A DNA stretch of 55,173 nt. Origin: a virus. Under the pieces are notes generated by a model. That model did no database searches. It was not told the origin of the DNA and worked only from the letters and a program-made list of their open reading frames with translations. The first letter of the stretch is position 1. The number at the start of each line of letters is the position of its first letter. Positions 8,120-17,485 of the stretch are shown piece by piece. The stretch spans positions 1-55,173 of the IMG/VR virus record IMGVR_UViG_3300048837_000354. The stretch is one strand, 5' to 3'. The translations under genes and the position numbers were made by a program.

Positions 8120-8947
8120 TCAGAAGACCGGGTTGCCGTTGAAGGGGGACCGCTCCGGCGAGTAGAGATCACCGCCGTAGTTCGGGAGATTGTCGTGGAA
8201 CTCGTCACAGTCTGTCGCGTCGTGACGGCAACCGGGGTACGCGGTGACCACCACGCCCGGTGGGAACGTCGCGCCGTAGAACAGCGTCACGGTCGTTCCG
8301 GACTGCGAGACGATGGTGCGGCGGTCCAGCCAACCTTCGGCGGTCATCCACTCGACGTAGCCGCCTGCAAGCTTGCTGCCGGTTGCGTAGACGCTGAACT
8401 CGGCCACGGTGATGTTGCGACCGGACTGCGCCGTGATCTCGCCCTCGACCTTCTTGCTGTCCTTGTCCGCGTTGCACAGACCGTCGCCCTGTTTGTAGAG
8501 GACGTGCGGGCAACCGCGCTGCCAGCATTGAGCCAGTCCGGACCTCTCGGCCGTGGTCGTCGTGGGCTCGCCCTGGAACAGGACTTCGGACGCCGTGATC
8601 GGCGCAGCGACGATGCGGCCGATCCAGCAGACGATGGAATCTGTCTCGCCGTCGTGCGACTCGTAGATCGTCAACCCGATGGTCGCGGTCGGCGGGTAAG
8701 GCCGCCAGTTGTCCATCACGGAGATGTCGACCGGGGCCGACACTTCGAGCGTCAGCTTGTTGCGCTCGATGCCGCGCTGCAGATCGCCGTGGGAGATCGG
8801 AGCCGGGAGCCAGTCGAGCCCGTCACCGTCTCGCTCACGAAGTCGGTCGGAAGAGTTGTAGCGCCAGTGCGTCGTGCCGCGAACGAAGTCGTAGTAGAAG
8901 ATCGGATCGCCGTCTTCCCAACTCTGGCTGCGATCAATCGACGACAT
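8120..8947 (-). CDS. gpL-like tail tip protein (DUF2163/BR0599 type)
   Basis: 275 residues. The N-terminal half has the DUF2163 feel (THWRYNSSDR, IERNKLTLEVS). The C-terminal half holds the BR0599 cysteine pattern: CWQRGCPHVLY, then GLCN, then GCRHDATDCDEF followed by NYGGDLYSPERSPF. In lambda gpL and relatives the cysteines bind an iron-sulfur cluster; the same count here suggests a metal site. It would form the ring between tape measure and tail hub. The preceding gene ends 12 bases upstream. Confidence 0.82.
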   Translation of the reverse strand: MSSIDRSQSWEDGDPIFYYDFVRGTTHWRYNSSDRLRERDGDGLDWLPAPISHGDLQRGIERNKLTLEVSAPVDISVMDNWRPYPPTATIGLTIYESHDGETDSIVCWIGRIVAAPITASEVLFQGEPTTTTAERSGLAQCWQRGCPHVLYKQGDGLCNADKDSKKVEGEITAQSGRNITVAEFSVYATGSKLAGGYVEWMTAEGWLDRRTIVSQSGTTVTLFYGATFPPGVVVTAYPGCRHDATDCDEFHDNLPNYGGDLYSPERSPFNGNPVF

Positions 8948-8959
8948 GCGGAGACTCCG

Positions 8960-10168
8960 TCAGGGTGGGGCTACGACACCTTCAAAAGCGAACGAGGCAA
9001 CGGTCACGCCGGCAGCGTCAGTAAGATGGTCGAACATCACCGAGTCGGTAGCCAACTCGGACAAGACCATGAAACTGATCCGCTTTACTTGCGAGGGCAC
9101 GACCTCAACTCCAAGGGAAGCGTTGATCGTCAGTACCTCGTTCGCCCCGGCTTCCGCCTCGGCGGTCACGCGGCGATAGTAGACGCTTCCGTCGTAAAGC
9201 TCAATCCGGAGGTCCCGGCGGCTTTCCTGGTGCTTCCCGAAGACCGTATAGCCGCACCACTGCACGGTCATGGCCGTGCTGCCAGAACCCAGGGTAGAGG
9301 CCAGCTTGAGGTCCTGCAGGTACGACGGCACCCAGATCGAGTGCTGCTTCCCGCGCAGAGCGTAGAAGACCGAACGCTGCAACGCGTGGTCGGTACGGTT
9401 GCGTGCCGTCCACTTGATGCTGGTCATCCGGAACGAGGTATCAGGGAAATCGAAGACCACCGGGATAGACGTGTCGTTGTCGACGATAGTGTTGATGCGG
9501 TCGAAAGATTGCGGGCGCGTCGAAGACCAGTCCGGCTTCACGTCCCACACCGGATAGCCCAGGTACTCGTCGGCGAACGTGTGCGCGGCCCAGTCACACG
9601 GTTCGCTGATCTCGAACGATACGAGCTTCGTACCCACGTCATCCGTGAGCAGCGTGGTGGACGGCGACACCAGCAGTCGACCGCGACGAAGCGGATAGAG
9701 GCGCGTGCCTTTCGGCCACGTGGACACGGTCGCCGCACCGAGGGTGATCTCGTCCGCCGCGATGCTCGTGATCTCGACGACCTCGAAGTTGAACTGGTTG
9801 AGGTCACCGCTTCGCAGCACGGCGTACTGGCCGAAGTCCCGGTTGACGGTGTCGCACGGAATCTCCGTCGACCCGGAAGCGAGCGTCGCCGAGAGGGATT
9901 GGCGGTCATGCCAGATCGGCAGCATGTACTCACGTGCGCCCCGGTCGTTCTCGATGTTGTCCATCAAGCGGCGGCCCGCACCGTGCGGGTGGACGGTGAA
10001 CTCGAACGCGCGGCGAGGCGACGTGCGGCGAGCGCGCTTCTGGCGAACACCCGTCAGCGACGGCCCACCGCCGATCACTTCGGTCTTGCACGTCAGGCTC
10101 TCGCGCACGCCGTTCTTCCAGTTCGGCAACAGAGGCCACACCACGAAACCGTCTTCCACGTAGGACAT
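8960..10168 (-). CDS. Distal tail structural protein
   Basis: 402 residues, soluble, mixed beta. The N-terminus (WPLLPNWKNGVRESLTCKTEV) leads into a repeated beta-type pattern, with a second half from about residue 205 (SFRMTSIKWTARNRTDHALQ). It lies between the tape measure and the gpL-like protein, where lambda has gpM, but is far longer than gpM (109 residues). It probably combines gpM and extra tail-tip functions. Family not recognised with certainty. Confidence 0.7.
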   Translation of the reverse strand: MSYVEDGFVVWPLLPNWKNGVRESLTCKTEVIGGGPSLTGVRQKRARRTSPRRAFEFTVHPHGAGRRLMDNIENDRGAREYMLPIWHDRQSLSATLASGSTEIPCDTVNRDFGQYAVLRSGDLNQFNFEVVEITSIAADEITLGAATVSTWPKGTRLYPLRRGRLLVSPSTTLLTDDVGTKLVSFEISEPCDWAAHTFADEYLGYPVWDVKPDWSSTRPQSFDRINTIVDNDTSIPVVFDFPDTSFRMTSIKWTARNRTDHALQRSVFYALRGKQHSIWVPSYLQDLKLASTLGSGSTAMTVQWCGYTVFGKHQESRRDLRIELYDGSVYYRRVTAEAEAGANEVLTINASLGVEVVPSQVKRISFMVLSELATDSVMFDHLTDAAGVTVASFAFEGVVAPP

Positions 10169-10171
10169 CTT

Positions 10172-13100
10172 TTAGCTCCGGAGGCGTTGCTTGACGGCGG
10201 TGGCGTTCTTGCTGATCGCGTTGACCACGGCAGGCCCGAAGGCGGCGCTCTGCAGCACCATGCCCGCGACCTCGTTTTTGTCGAAGGTGTTGACGTTGGT
10301 GAGCTTGATGACCGGCGTACCGCCGCCACCGTTGTTGACGTGGCGCGGATCGTTCTCGGTGAGCACTTCCTCTCCTTTCTCAAGAATCGTCGCGACTTCG
10401 TTGCTCTTGACGCCGGCAACACCGCCGTCGTGGTGGCGCTTCGCGTTCTTCCAGGCGTCGGCCGGATACCAGCCAACGGCACCGTCGCGGCCGACGATAC
10501 CGCCGTCGTGGTTCTTGACACCCAGCGCACCAGCCACCGCAGCGCCGAAGCCACCTTTAGTGCCGTTGATCGCGTTCATTATCGCCTGCAGGATGATCGC
10601 CTGCAGAATCGCCTGCGCGATGCCCGCGAGGAAGTTCGACAGGAACGAGCGGAACGAGTTGAGCGCGTTGGTGAACGCGTCCTCGACACTGCCGACGCCC
10701 AGGATCAGATCGCCGAGGCCCTGCCCCAGAAGCACGATGGCGTCAGCCGCGCCGGACGCGAACTCGCCGCCCAGCTTCTCGCCGATCATCGACAGTTCGG
10801 ACTTGAGGGTCGTCGCTTCGAGCTTGGCGCTTTGCAGATCGAGGATCAGCTTCGGCACACCCAGGCGCGCGGAGATGTCGGGTGGCAGCGCCTCCAACAG
10901 TGCGATCAGCGCGTCGATGTTCTCGGCGATGCGCGCAGAGTATTGCTCCTGCACGGCCATCGCTTCGCGGCGCGCTTCGACTTCCGTCAGCAGGCCGAGT
11001 TGCTGCTTCGTGTTGATCGCGGCGATCTTCGCATCGCGTTCGTCGATCAGGTCATTGACGGACTTTTCGGCGATCTGCATTTCCTGCAGAAGAGAAGTTT
11101 CGTACGCGCGCTGGTTCAGCACCGACCGCAGCAAGTCCAACTTCTGCTGGGCTTCGGCGATGCCTGCGAGATCGGCCGCCGACGCCGTACCGCCGCCCGC
11201 CGTCGCGGAGTTCTGCGCCAAGCGGTCCAGTTCAAGTTGCTTCTCCGCGATCTGCGACTCGATGTTGCGGATCATCAGGTTGTAGTTGCGGTCGACTTCT
11301 TCCGCCGTTCGCGCTTCACCCTGCACGCGTGCGTCGTAAAGCTGCTGATCCAGGTCGAGCAGTTCTTTCTGCACCGCGCGTGCAGCGTTCGCCCGCGCGT
11401 TGGCGCTGGACTCTTCGCGCTTACGCGCGGCTTCCGCGTCACGCGCGGCCTTGCCGGGGTCCTCTTCGTCTTCGGTGCCGCTGCCACTGCCTGCCGCCGC
11501 TTTCGCTGCCGCAGCGTCTTCCTCTGCGCGCTTGCGTTCGGCTTCTGCTTCTTGCTCCGAAAGGCGTACACGCTTGGCCGCAGCAGCGTTGATCGTGTTC
11601 TGCAGCGCCGCTTGCTTGGACTTCTCTTCGGTGATCCGCTCTTCGACCATCTCCATCGTGTAGATGTTGTCCACGAACGCTTCGACGGGCGCGACGAGGT
11701 TCTTGTCGACGAAGCTACCTTTGGTCAGGCGGTCCCGAAGCGCGATCATGTCCTGCAGCGACTTGTTCGTCACTTCGAGTTGCGCCTCGGCTTCGCTGAC
11801 CGCGATGTCGAGATCGAAGGTGTCCGAAGCTTTCTCCACTTTGCTGAGCGTGTCGAGGAAAATCTCAGCCCGCTCGTTGGCCTTGTCCGCCGCGCGAGCA
11901 AGGCCCAGAAGCGCGCCGGCTGCGATACCCAGGGCGACGCCTACCGGGCCCAAGAGAAGGAGCAAGCCTCGCTGCGTGAGCGTGAGGGCTTTACCTGCCG
12001 TGTTGGCGGCTACCGTCGAGACGGTAAACGCTTTCATAAACTTCGTAGACGTGATCAGGCTCTTCGTGACTTGCCCGAACGCAACGGCGATACCGAAGAG
12101 CCCCTTGGCAACTTGCAGGCCGATGAACAACTTGGTCACCAGCACGAATTCGTCGAAGTAGGTGATCACGATCTGCAGCGCCTTGATCACCGTGGCGAAC
12201 GCGTCGCCAAGGTCGCGCGCAAACTTCGCGCCCTGCTCACCCTTGAGCGCGTCGGTCAGTTGCCGCACTGCCGTCTGCAGGGCTTCGGACGATCCGCTCT
12301 CCGCCACGAGCACGAGGAAGTCGTTGTACGCGGTCTTGAGCCGGTTGATGTCCGCGAAGAGCGTCTTCGAGCCTGCCTCGACGGACCCCTTCACGGTGTC
12401 CGCGTACTCCTTGAGGAAGTTCAGGAAGGACTGGACGTTGCCCTGCCCCTTCTTGAGGTACTCGTCGAGGTCGGAAAGCGCGAGGTCGTTGGCCTTGGCG
12501 AACGCCGCCACAGCGCCAGGGAGTCGGTCGCCCAACTGGCCGCGCAGTTCTTCGGCCTGCACTCGGGCCTTCGACATGATCTGCACGAACGCGCGGAACA
12601 CACCGTCTGCGTCTTCCGCCGTCAGCCGCATGCCGACGATGATCTCGGACGCCTGGGTGAAGGCTTCCTTGATGCCGTTGCTGCTGATACCGGCGGCCTT
12701 GCCGGAGATCGCGAAGTTGGCGAACTTCTTGGCGAGATCGTCGTACACCAGACCAAGGCGCTCGGCTTCGGCGCGGAGGAACCGCTGATCCTCGGCCGTG
12801 CGACGGAGGTCACCGCCATTCACCGTGCCGAGTTGCGCGTTGAGCGACGCACGCGTCTGCTGGGCCGTCATCGCCGACCCGAGAAGCCGCACGCCCTCGT
12901 AGAGGCCGACGTAGGCGGCTGCGACCTGCAACACCTGTCCACGGAGGCGCTGGTAGACGGACAGCGACTTACGGCCCGTGTCGGCGAAGAAGCCCTGTTC
13001 CTTGGACGCGCGCTGGACTTCGTTGCCGTAGCGACGGGTGGCGCTTGCCGCCGCGTTCGCCGCCGGCACCGTCTGCTGCAGCGTGCGGGTGTACCGCTCG

Positions 13101-13888
13101 TTGCCCGGACGGCTCAGGACCGCGTCGAGGCGCGCGGCGCGGTTGATCGACTCCTGCATCGCGGCGTTGCGCGCGTTGATCAGGTTGCGTTCTTTCGTGT
13201 AGTTGTCGAGGTTGGCGAAACCGGCGACCGCGTCCGCACGCCGCGCCGTCTGCCGCTGCGCCTGCTCGTTCGCGAACCGCTGCGCTTCGGCCAGTTTGCG
13301 TGCCGAGGCTGCAGCCTGGTCGCTCGCCGCGCCGAGGCGGTTGATCTGACCCACCTGGTCGATGGTCGCGGCCTGCGCCTTATTGAGCGTGGCCGAGACT
13401 TCGGAGAGTGCGGAGTCGAGCTTGTTGGTGTCGACGCCCAATTCGGTGAGCGAGGCCCCCAGCTTCTCGACTTGCGTGTCGGTGCGCTTGAAATCTTTTT
13501 CCGCCGCCGACAGTTCGGTGCGGACGTTCTTGATGGCCTTGTCGATGTCGCCGAGGAACGTGCCTCGGGTTTTCTCCTGCAGCAGGCCCGCAAGCTCCTT
13601 CCGGATCGCGTTGATCCGGTTCTTGGTGGCCGCGAGTTCGTTCTGCTTTCCGATCAGGTTCTCGATCACGTTGCGGCGACGGGTGAGGTCGCTCGTGATC
13701 TTCGCGAGTTCGCGCTGCTCGGCGTTGAGGTCTTTGAGGCTGCGCGTCGCGAGAGCGGAGGCGTCAGCCTGCCGCTCCTGCGTCTTGGTCAGCGCGTCGA
13801 GTTCCGCGTTGATGTCGCGGATGTCTTTGGACGCGCCCTGGTTCTTCGAGCGAATCCGAAGTTCGACATCACTGTTGCGCTTAGCCAT
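10172..13888 (-). CDS. Tape measure protein
   Basis: 1238 residues. The first 300 residues are coiled coil rich in Lys/Glu/Ala/Gln; hydrophobic stretches lie around 580-650 (LITSTKFMKAFTVSTVAANT, LLLLLGPVGVALGIAAGALL); a second coiled coil with RKREESSANARANA follows; the C-terminus has HDGGIVGRDGAVG and NEVATILEKGEEVLTEND, typical of tape measures. It sets tail length and is ejected with DNA. Using the usual 0.15 nm per residue, the tail would be near 180 nm. It starts 7 bases inside the end of the G-T frame. Confidence 0.95.
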   Translation of the reverse strand: MAKRNSDVELRIRSKNQGASKDIRDINAELDALTKTQERQADASALATRSLKDLNAEQRELAKITSDLTRRRNVIENLIGKQNELAATKNRINAIRKELAGLLQEKTRGTFLGDIDKAIKNVRTELSAAEKDFKRTDTQVEKLGASLTELGVDTNKLDSALSEVSATLNKAQAATIDQVGQINRLGAASDQAAASARKLAEAQRFANEQAQRQTARRADAVAGFANLDNYTKERNLINARNAAMQESINRAARLDAVLSRPGNERYTRTLQQTVPAANAAASATRRYGNEVQRASKEQGFFADTGRKSLSVYQRLRGQVLQVAAAYVGLYEGVRLLGSAMTAQQTRASLNAQLGTVNGGDLRRTAEDQRFLRAEAERLGLVYDDLAKKFANFAISGKAAGISSNGIKEAFTQASEIIVGMRLTAEDADGVFRAFVQIMSKARVQAEELRGQLGDRLPGAVAAFAKANDLALSDLDEYLKKGQGNVQSFLNFLKEYADTVKGSVEAGSKTLFADINRLKTAYNDFLVLVAESGSSEALQTAVRQLTDALKGEQGAKFARDLGDAFATVIKALQIVITYFDEFVLVTKLFIGLQVAKGLFGIAVAFGQVTKSLITSTKFMKAFTVSTVAANTAGKALTLTQRGLLLLLGPVGVALGIAAGALLGLARAADKANERAEIFLDTLSKVEKASDTFDLDIAVSEAEAQLEVTNKSLQDMIALRDRLTKGSFVDKNLVAPVEAFVDNIYTMEMVEERITEEKSKQAALQNTINAAAAKRVRLSEQEAEAERKRAEEDAAAAKAAAGSGSGTEDEEDPGKAARDAEAARKREESSANARANAARAVQKELLDLDQQLYDARVQGEARTAEEVDRNYNLMIRNIESQIAEKQLELDRLAQNSATAGGGTASAADLAGIAEAQQKLDLLRSVLNQRAYETSLLQEMQIAEKSVNDLIDERDAKIAAINTKQQLGLLTEVEARREAMAVQEQYSARIAENIDALIALLEALPPDISARLGVPKLILDLQSAKLEATTLKSELSMIGEKLGGEFASGAADAIVLLGQGLGDLILGVGSVEDAFTNALNSFRSFLSNFLAGIAQAILQAIILQAIMNAINGTKGGFGAAVAGALGVKNHDGGIVGRDGAVGWYPADAWKNAKRHHDGGVAGVKSNEVATILEKGEEVLTENDPRHVNNGGGGTPVIKLTNVNTFDKNEVAGMVLQSAAFGPAVVNAISKNATAVKQRLRS

Positions 13889-14623
13889 CGGATAGACCCT
13901 TCAAGAAGTCGGAAAACATCTTGCCGGCTTTTTGGGCGGCCGACTTAGCCTTCTTGCCTTGCTTCGGTGTAGCGGCTATCGCAACGACGAACCGGGAGAT
14001 GGTCTGGCGTGTAAGCTCCCGGTCCATCAACTTCTTTGCTACCGCAGCTTCGCTCCACACGTACCAGACCGGATAGAAGTCTGCGTTGACGTGGCCTCGC
14101 GATTTCAGCAGCGAGACCGTCTCGGGTAGATGCCTCAACCAGCCGAGGCGTTCTTGCCGGGAAGGCGCTGGCCGGTCTTGCTCTGCCCGACCAGCGCCAT
14201 CACGTTTCCCAGGAAGCGCCGGAACGCGGGCGGGTCCACGAACGTCATCCGGGCGATCTCCTGCACGATCTCGAACTGCAGGGGGATGACGAAGTTGTCC
14301 CGCACGTGCTGCCAGCTTTCGGGAGAATCGCACGCCACCGCCACCACTTTCGCGATCAGGTCCGGAACCTTCATCACGATCTGGCCGAACGAAGCCATGT
14401 CGCTCTGCAGAGCATCGGCCACGGCATCCGCCGTGACCGCGCCCGTCTCAGCGACGGCTCCCGCTTTCTCCGCGAGCGACGACAGGACAGTGTCCGCGTC
14501 GACCGGGTTCTCAGCGATGACCTTGATGATGTCATGCGGCGTGAGGCCCCGCACGACACACACCGACTGGTCCTGCCAGGTGATTTCTTTCCGTTCAAGT
14601 ACGAAGCTGGTATTGATGGACAT
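13881..14623 (-). CDS. G-T tail assembly chaperone, made by -1 frameshift
   Basis: Fusion of the G-like protein (140 residues up to the slip) with 107 residues of the -1 frame, about 247 in total. The slip site is GGGAAAC at 14204-14210, in the zero frame as G GGA AAC. The T part continues RDGAGRAEQDRP and ends FSDFLKGLSDG, with a Lys-rich segment (KQGKKAKSAAQKAGK) that could contact the tail tube. In lambda the G:G-T ratio is essential for tail assembly, with T recruiting the tube protein. The T frame has no start codon with a ribosome site of its own. Confidence 0.88.
14135..14623 (-). CDS. G-like tail assembly chaperone
   Basis: 162 residues, acidic and helical, ending VGQSKTGQRLPGKNASAG. 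It lies between the tail tube and tape measure genes, as lambda G does. It should coat the tape measure during tail assembly. A slippery heptamer near its 3' end makes a longer product. The N-terminus (FVLERKEITWQDQSVCVVRG) is the usual beta-hairpin start of phage tail chaperones. The ATG is at 14621-14623. Confidence 0.88.
   Translation of the reverse strand: MSINTSFVLERKEITWQDQSVCVVRGLTPHDIIKVIAENPVDADTVLSSLAEKAGAVAETGAVTADAVADALQSDMASFGQIVMKVPDLIAKVVAVACDSPESWQHVRDNFVIPLQFEIVQEIARMTFVDPPAFRRFLGNVMALVGQSKTGQRLPGKNASAG
14204..14210 (-). other. GGGAAAC -1 ribosomal frameshift site
   Basis: Read on the minus strand in the G frame the bases split as G GGA AAC, a perfect X XXY YYZ slippery heptamer and one base different from lambda's GGGAAAG. 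It lies 70 bases before the G stop codon, and a shift here enters the T frame without meeting a stop. Confidence 0.9.
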
Positions 14624-14659
14624 GCGATTCTTCCCTAGGTTTCACAGGTGAGCGGAGGC

Positions 14660-15445
14660 TTAGATGCCTTCGCCCGGCCGACCGTTGATGTAGACGGCCG
14701 GGGTGTTGTCGTCGAGCTTGAGAATCTCGAACGAGAACGGCAGTTCCTGCCACTCTTCGCCCTTCATCTCGAAGTCGCCGTCCGGACGAATCTGGACGTA
14801 CGGCATGAAGTAGTCCTGCTTGAGGCCCTTCGCGTTGTTGGACTTGAGGTACAGCGCGCCGTAGATTTCCGCGTTGTCCGAGGACACGACGCGGTTGTAC
14901 GAGGTCGCGACCAGGTCGTACTCGACATCGACATCGTCGCCGTCGGCGATGGTGCCGCCTTCGAGGATGATCAGGCCGCCGTCCGTCAGGTCGACGGTGT
15001 AGTCGACGCCCGCCGTCTTCGCCACGGTGGCGACTTCGACGACGACGTTCGCCAGGCCGCGCACGCCGGCCGGGACCGAGGGGGTCGCGCCGATCTGGTA
15101 ACGGCGACCCTTCTGCGCGTCGGTGATCGCGTAGGTCAGACCGGCGGAGCCGCCCTGCACCACGACGGAGTCCTCGCCCAGGAAGAAGAGGGCCAGGTTC
15201 TCGGGGGAGATGTGATCGGTGGTGAACGAGCCGTTGCGGTTGAGTTCGAGCACGACGGAGTCATCCTTGGTGCGGATGCCGTTGTCGGCGTCGAAGTGGT
15301 CGAGGGTTTCCGACTCCGAGTTCTTGCTCAGCGCCGGCGTGTTGCCGAAGTAACGCTGGCCGGTGCCGACCTTGGTGCCGGCGGCGAACTTGTCGAAGAA
15401 AACCTTGTAGCTGCCGAGGGTGTAGTTCTTTTCGGGGAAAGCCAT
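14660..15445 (-). CDS. Major tail tube protein (gpV-like)
   Basis: 261 residues, soluble, beta-rich, with GQRYFGNTPALSKNSESETL and DVDVEYDLVATSYNRVVSSD. Features are those of phage major tail tube proteins: acidic, with a conserved GTKVGTGQRYFGNTP-type N-terminal loop and repeated beta strands. Hexamers stack to form the tube. It is followed directly by the G chaperone gene and preceded by the terminator protein, the lambda order. The size is close to lambda gpV (246). Confidence 0.88.
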   Translation of the reverse strand: MAFPEKNYTLGSYKVFFDKFAAGTKVGTGQRYFGNTPALSKNSESETLDHFDADNGIRTKDDSVVLELNRNGSFTTDHISPENLALFFLGEDSVVVQGGSAGLTYAITDAQKGRRYQIGATPSVPAGVRGLANVVVEVATVAKTAGVDYTVDLTDGGLIILEGGTIADGDDVDVEYDLVATSYNRVVSSDNAEIYGALYLKSNNAKGLKQDYFMPYVQIRPDGDFEMKGEEWQELPFSFEILKLDDNTPAVYINGRPGEGI

Positions 15446-15487
15446 GATGGTGCTCCTGTTGTCTGGCCTTGACCTTGTTGCGTTTCG

Positions 15488-16018
15488 TCAGCGACGGTCA
15501 AAGGGGTCGCTGACGTTCTCAGTGAACTTGAGGATGACACGCATCCAAAAGTAAGCAAGCGACGAGTTCTCGTCCGGCGGACGAACCGTACCGGGCTCGA
15601 ACTCGATGCCAGCGATCAGCCCATCCAGCATGTAGTTTGCATGCACGGACTGGTCCGCGTCCATCGGGTGCGGGCCTTGGCCGATTTTAGCCAGGGCCTT
15701 CTTCACGTCGGCCATAAGCTGCTCGGCTGGATCAGTGGGGTTGACCTTGTCGTCCTTGGCCCAGCCATTGATCAGCAGAATCCAGTTCGACTTGGCTTCG
15801 CCGTCGCCCGTGTCTTCGTTGCCGGCGCGAACCGGGAAACGGTCAGAGTTGATGTTGTCGAGGATCGAGACGCACGGGACCGGGTCGTCCTTGTCGAAGA
15901 ACATGCGGCCACGGAACACCGCGCCTGCCAGGTCGTGCTGGTAGTCGTTGGCGACGGCCACTTCGTCGCTCAGGTGTTGCGTCAGGGCTTTCAATGTTGC
16001 GAGGCGCTTACTGTCCAC
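15488..16018 (-). CDS. Tail terminator protein (gpU-like)
   Basis: 176 residues. It has the pattern of phage tail terminators: an N-terminal helix (RLATLKALTQHLSDEV), a beta strand with PCVSILDN, then WILLINGWAKDD, a helix with QLMADVKKALAKIG and a C-terminal beta hairpin (FWMRVILKFTENV). It caps the tail tube and joins it to the head. The gene overlaps the upstream Z-like gene by 11 bases. Assigned by pattern and position. Confidence 0.8.
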   Translation of the reverse strand: MDSKRLATLKALTQHLSDEVAVANDYQHDLAGAVFRGRMFFDKDDPVPCVSILDNINSDRFPVRAGNEDTGDGEAKSNWILLINGWAKDDKVNPTDPAEQLMADVKKALAKIGQGPHPMDADQSVHANYMLDGLIAGIEFEPGTVRPPDENSSLAYFWMRVILKFTENVSDPFDRR

Positions 16019-16640
16019 GGCTCAACCTCTCGAATTGACGGACGAAGTCGGAAGCCAGCTTGTCGCTGACCTCGGCCAACATCTCCACGGCGACATCGTC
16101 GAATACCTGCGCCACCGACGGCCCGTAGAGCAGATACAGGTTGCCGCCGATGTTGCGCATGCGCTTCTTGTTCTCGATCCTCTCGCCTTTGCGAAGACGG
16201 ATCGCGAGGCCGACGTTATAGTTCTCGCCCGTGATGTCGCTGTTGCCACGGCGAAGCTTCATAAAGAACGCACGTGGCATCGCCTTCGTGCTTCCCGGCG
16301 ACACCTTGACGCGCACACCCCCGCGACGCCGGCCGAACGTCGGCTGCGTCGTCGCGAAGCGGGCGAGAGAGGTTGGCATCTCGCGCGCCCGGAGCACGGC
16401 GTCGTCTTCGCCGGTCTTGGCGTACTTCGAGATGGCGAGCGCGCCGTCGTCGCTGTCGTCGCTGCCCAGGTAGCCGGCTTTGAAGTTCACCTGAGACCGG
16501 ACTCGCTTAGAGCCAGTGCGACGGGCAAAGCGGATCGTGTCGTTGATAGAGAGGCGAGCAGCTTCGTCAGCGATCTCGGGCATCTGCTCGAACATCGCGC
16601 GAAGCGCATCCAGTCCTCGGGCTTCGACCGTGAGCGTCAC
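16008..16640 (-). CDS. gpZ-like minor tail / head-tail joining protein
   Basis: 210 residues, strongly basic. The N-terminal helix-rich half (ALRAMFEQMPEIADEAARLS, FARRTGSKRVRSQVNF) and the following beta segments (GGVRVKVSPGST, RAFFMKLRRGNSD) match prophage minor tail protein Z. In lambda gpZ acts at the head-tail joint. It overlaps FII-like by 4 bases and the terminator by 11. Confidence 0.82.
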   Translation of the reverse strand: MTLTVEARGLDALRAMFEQMPEIADEAARLSINDTIRFARRTGSKRVRSQVNFKAGYLGSDDSDDGALAISKYAKTGEDDAVLRAREMPTSLARFATTQPTFGRRRGGVRVKVSPGSTKAMPRAFFMKLRRGNSDITGENYNVGLAIRLRKGERIENKKRMRNIGGNLYLLYGPSVAQVFDDVAVEMLAEVSDKLASDFVRQFERLSRGQ

Positions 16641-16993
16641 TGCTGCGTTACCTCAGTGCGGATGTAGCGATTGCCGTCAGCCGCCGTGACATTGACCACG
16701 TCGTACTTGCGGACTTGACCGACAATCGGCTCGTGCAAATTGTTCACTGCGAAGTCAAGCACGCCACCCTTCTTAGGCACGACTTCCGTGCTGTCAAAGA
16801 TGGCCTGGTTGACTTCCTCGAATCGCTTGGCGTAGCCCTCGCGATCAAGGTCTCCGTAGACTTCGAGCTTGTTGTGCAGGCGAACCCACACGTTCGTCGT
16901 CGTCACTCCGTCAGGAGCGGTGTAGATCGCCGGATAGCGGAACATGTTGTGGACGATGTCTCGCGACCGCGCCCTCGTTGCGTTCCAGTCCAT
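16637..16993 (-). CDS. FII-like head-tail attachment protein
   Basis: 118 residues, almost the same length as lambda gpFII (117). It starts with a helix (DWNATRARSRDIVHNMF) followed by beta strands (VWVRLHNKLEVYGDLDR, GQVRKYDVVNVTAADGNRY). FII forms the collar to which finished tails bind. Its place between the FI-like and Z-like genes supports the assignment; direct sequence similarity is weak. Confidence 0.72.
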   Translation of the reverse strand: MDWNATRARSRDIVHNMFRYPAIYTAPDGVTTTNVWVRLHNKLEVYGDLDREGYAKRFEEVNQAIFDSTEVVPKKGGVLDFAVNNLHEPIVGQVRKYDVVNVTAADGNRYIRTEVTQQ

Positions 16994-17025
16994 CCGGCGA
17001 TCTCCCTTTCAGCAGTTGCGGTTGA

Positions 17026-17406
17026 TTACTTCTTGCCGCCGGCCTTGCCGTCGGTCTTGCCGTCGTCTGCCGCACCATCGGTGATGGTCTTGATCGTCTC
17101 GGCCTTCTGGTCGGCATCGGGCGCGTTCGGATCGGAGACGACCGCTCCGGCGCTCGCGACACCCACGGCGTAGCCTGCCGGCGACACCGGCTTGCCATCA
17201 GCATCGACGGCGGGCTTGAACTTCTTGGGCGGGTTCACCGGGCGGATCGCGCCCTGGGCGAGCAGCGACTTGACCAGGTCGGCGTTGTCGCTGTCGAACG
17301 TCTGGCCGGGCTTGACCTCGACCGAAGGACCGGGCTTGCCGTCCTTCTTCGGGCCGTCGACCACAAGCACGTTGACGGCGATGAAGCGGTCTTTCTGCGT
17401 GGACAT
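17026..17406 (-). CDS. Small acidic protein in FI position
   Basis: 126 residues, against 132 for lambda FI, and in the same slot between major capsid and FII. The N-terminal half (IAVNVLVVDGPKKDG, VEVKPGQTFDSDNADLV, GAIRPV) has the look of small phage domains with a V-x-G-x-x-PGE layout. The C-terminal half is low complexity, rich in Asp, Lys, Ala and Gly. A role in DNA packaging or head completion is inferred from position only. Confidence 0.7.
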   Translation of the reverse strand: MSTQKDRFIAVNVLVVDGPKKDGKPGPSVEVKPGQTFDSDNADLVKSLLAQGAIRPVNPPKKFKPAVDADGKPVSPAGYAVGVASAGAVVSDPNAPDADQKAETIKTITDGAADDGKTDGKAGGKK

Positions 17407-17485
17407 GATGCGTGTACTCCGTGAAAGGTAGGGACTGTTGTCAGAGTCCCGCCGCCCATACGAGCGGCGGGACGGCCGAAGCCGA

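Noticed and set aside
8084-13948. 1954-residue plus-strand reading frame
   Set aside because: It is the antisense shadow of the tape measure and upstream tail genes; Arg/Val/Leu-rich with no domain and no ribosome site.
14135-14190. CTTCCCG as the frameshift site
   Set aside because: It does not allow tandem -1 pairing in the G frame, whereas GGGAAAC upstream does.
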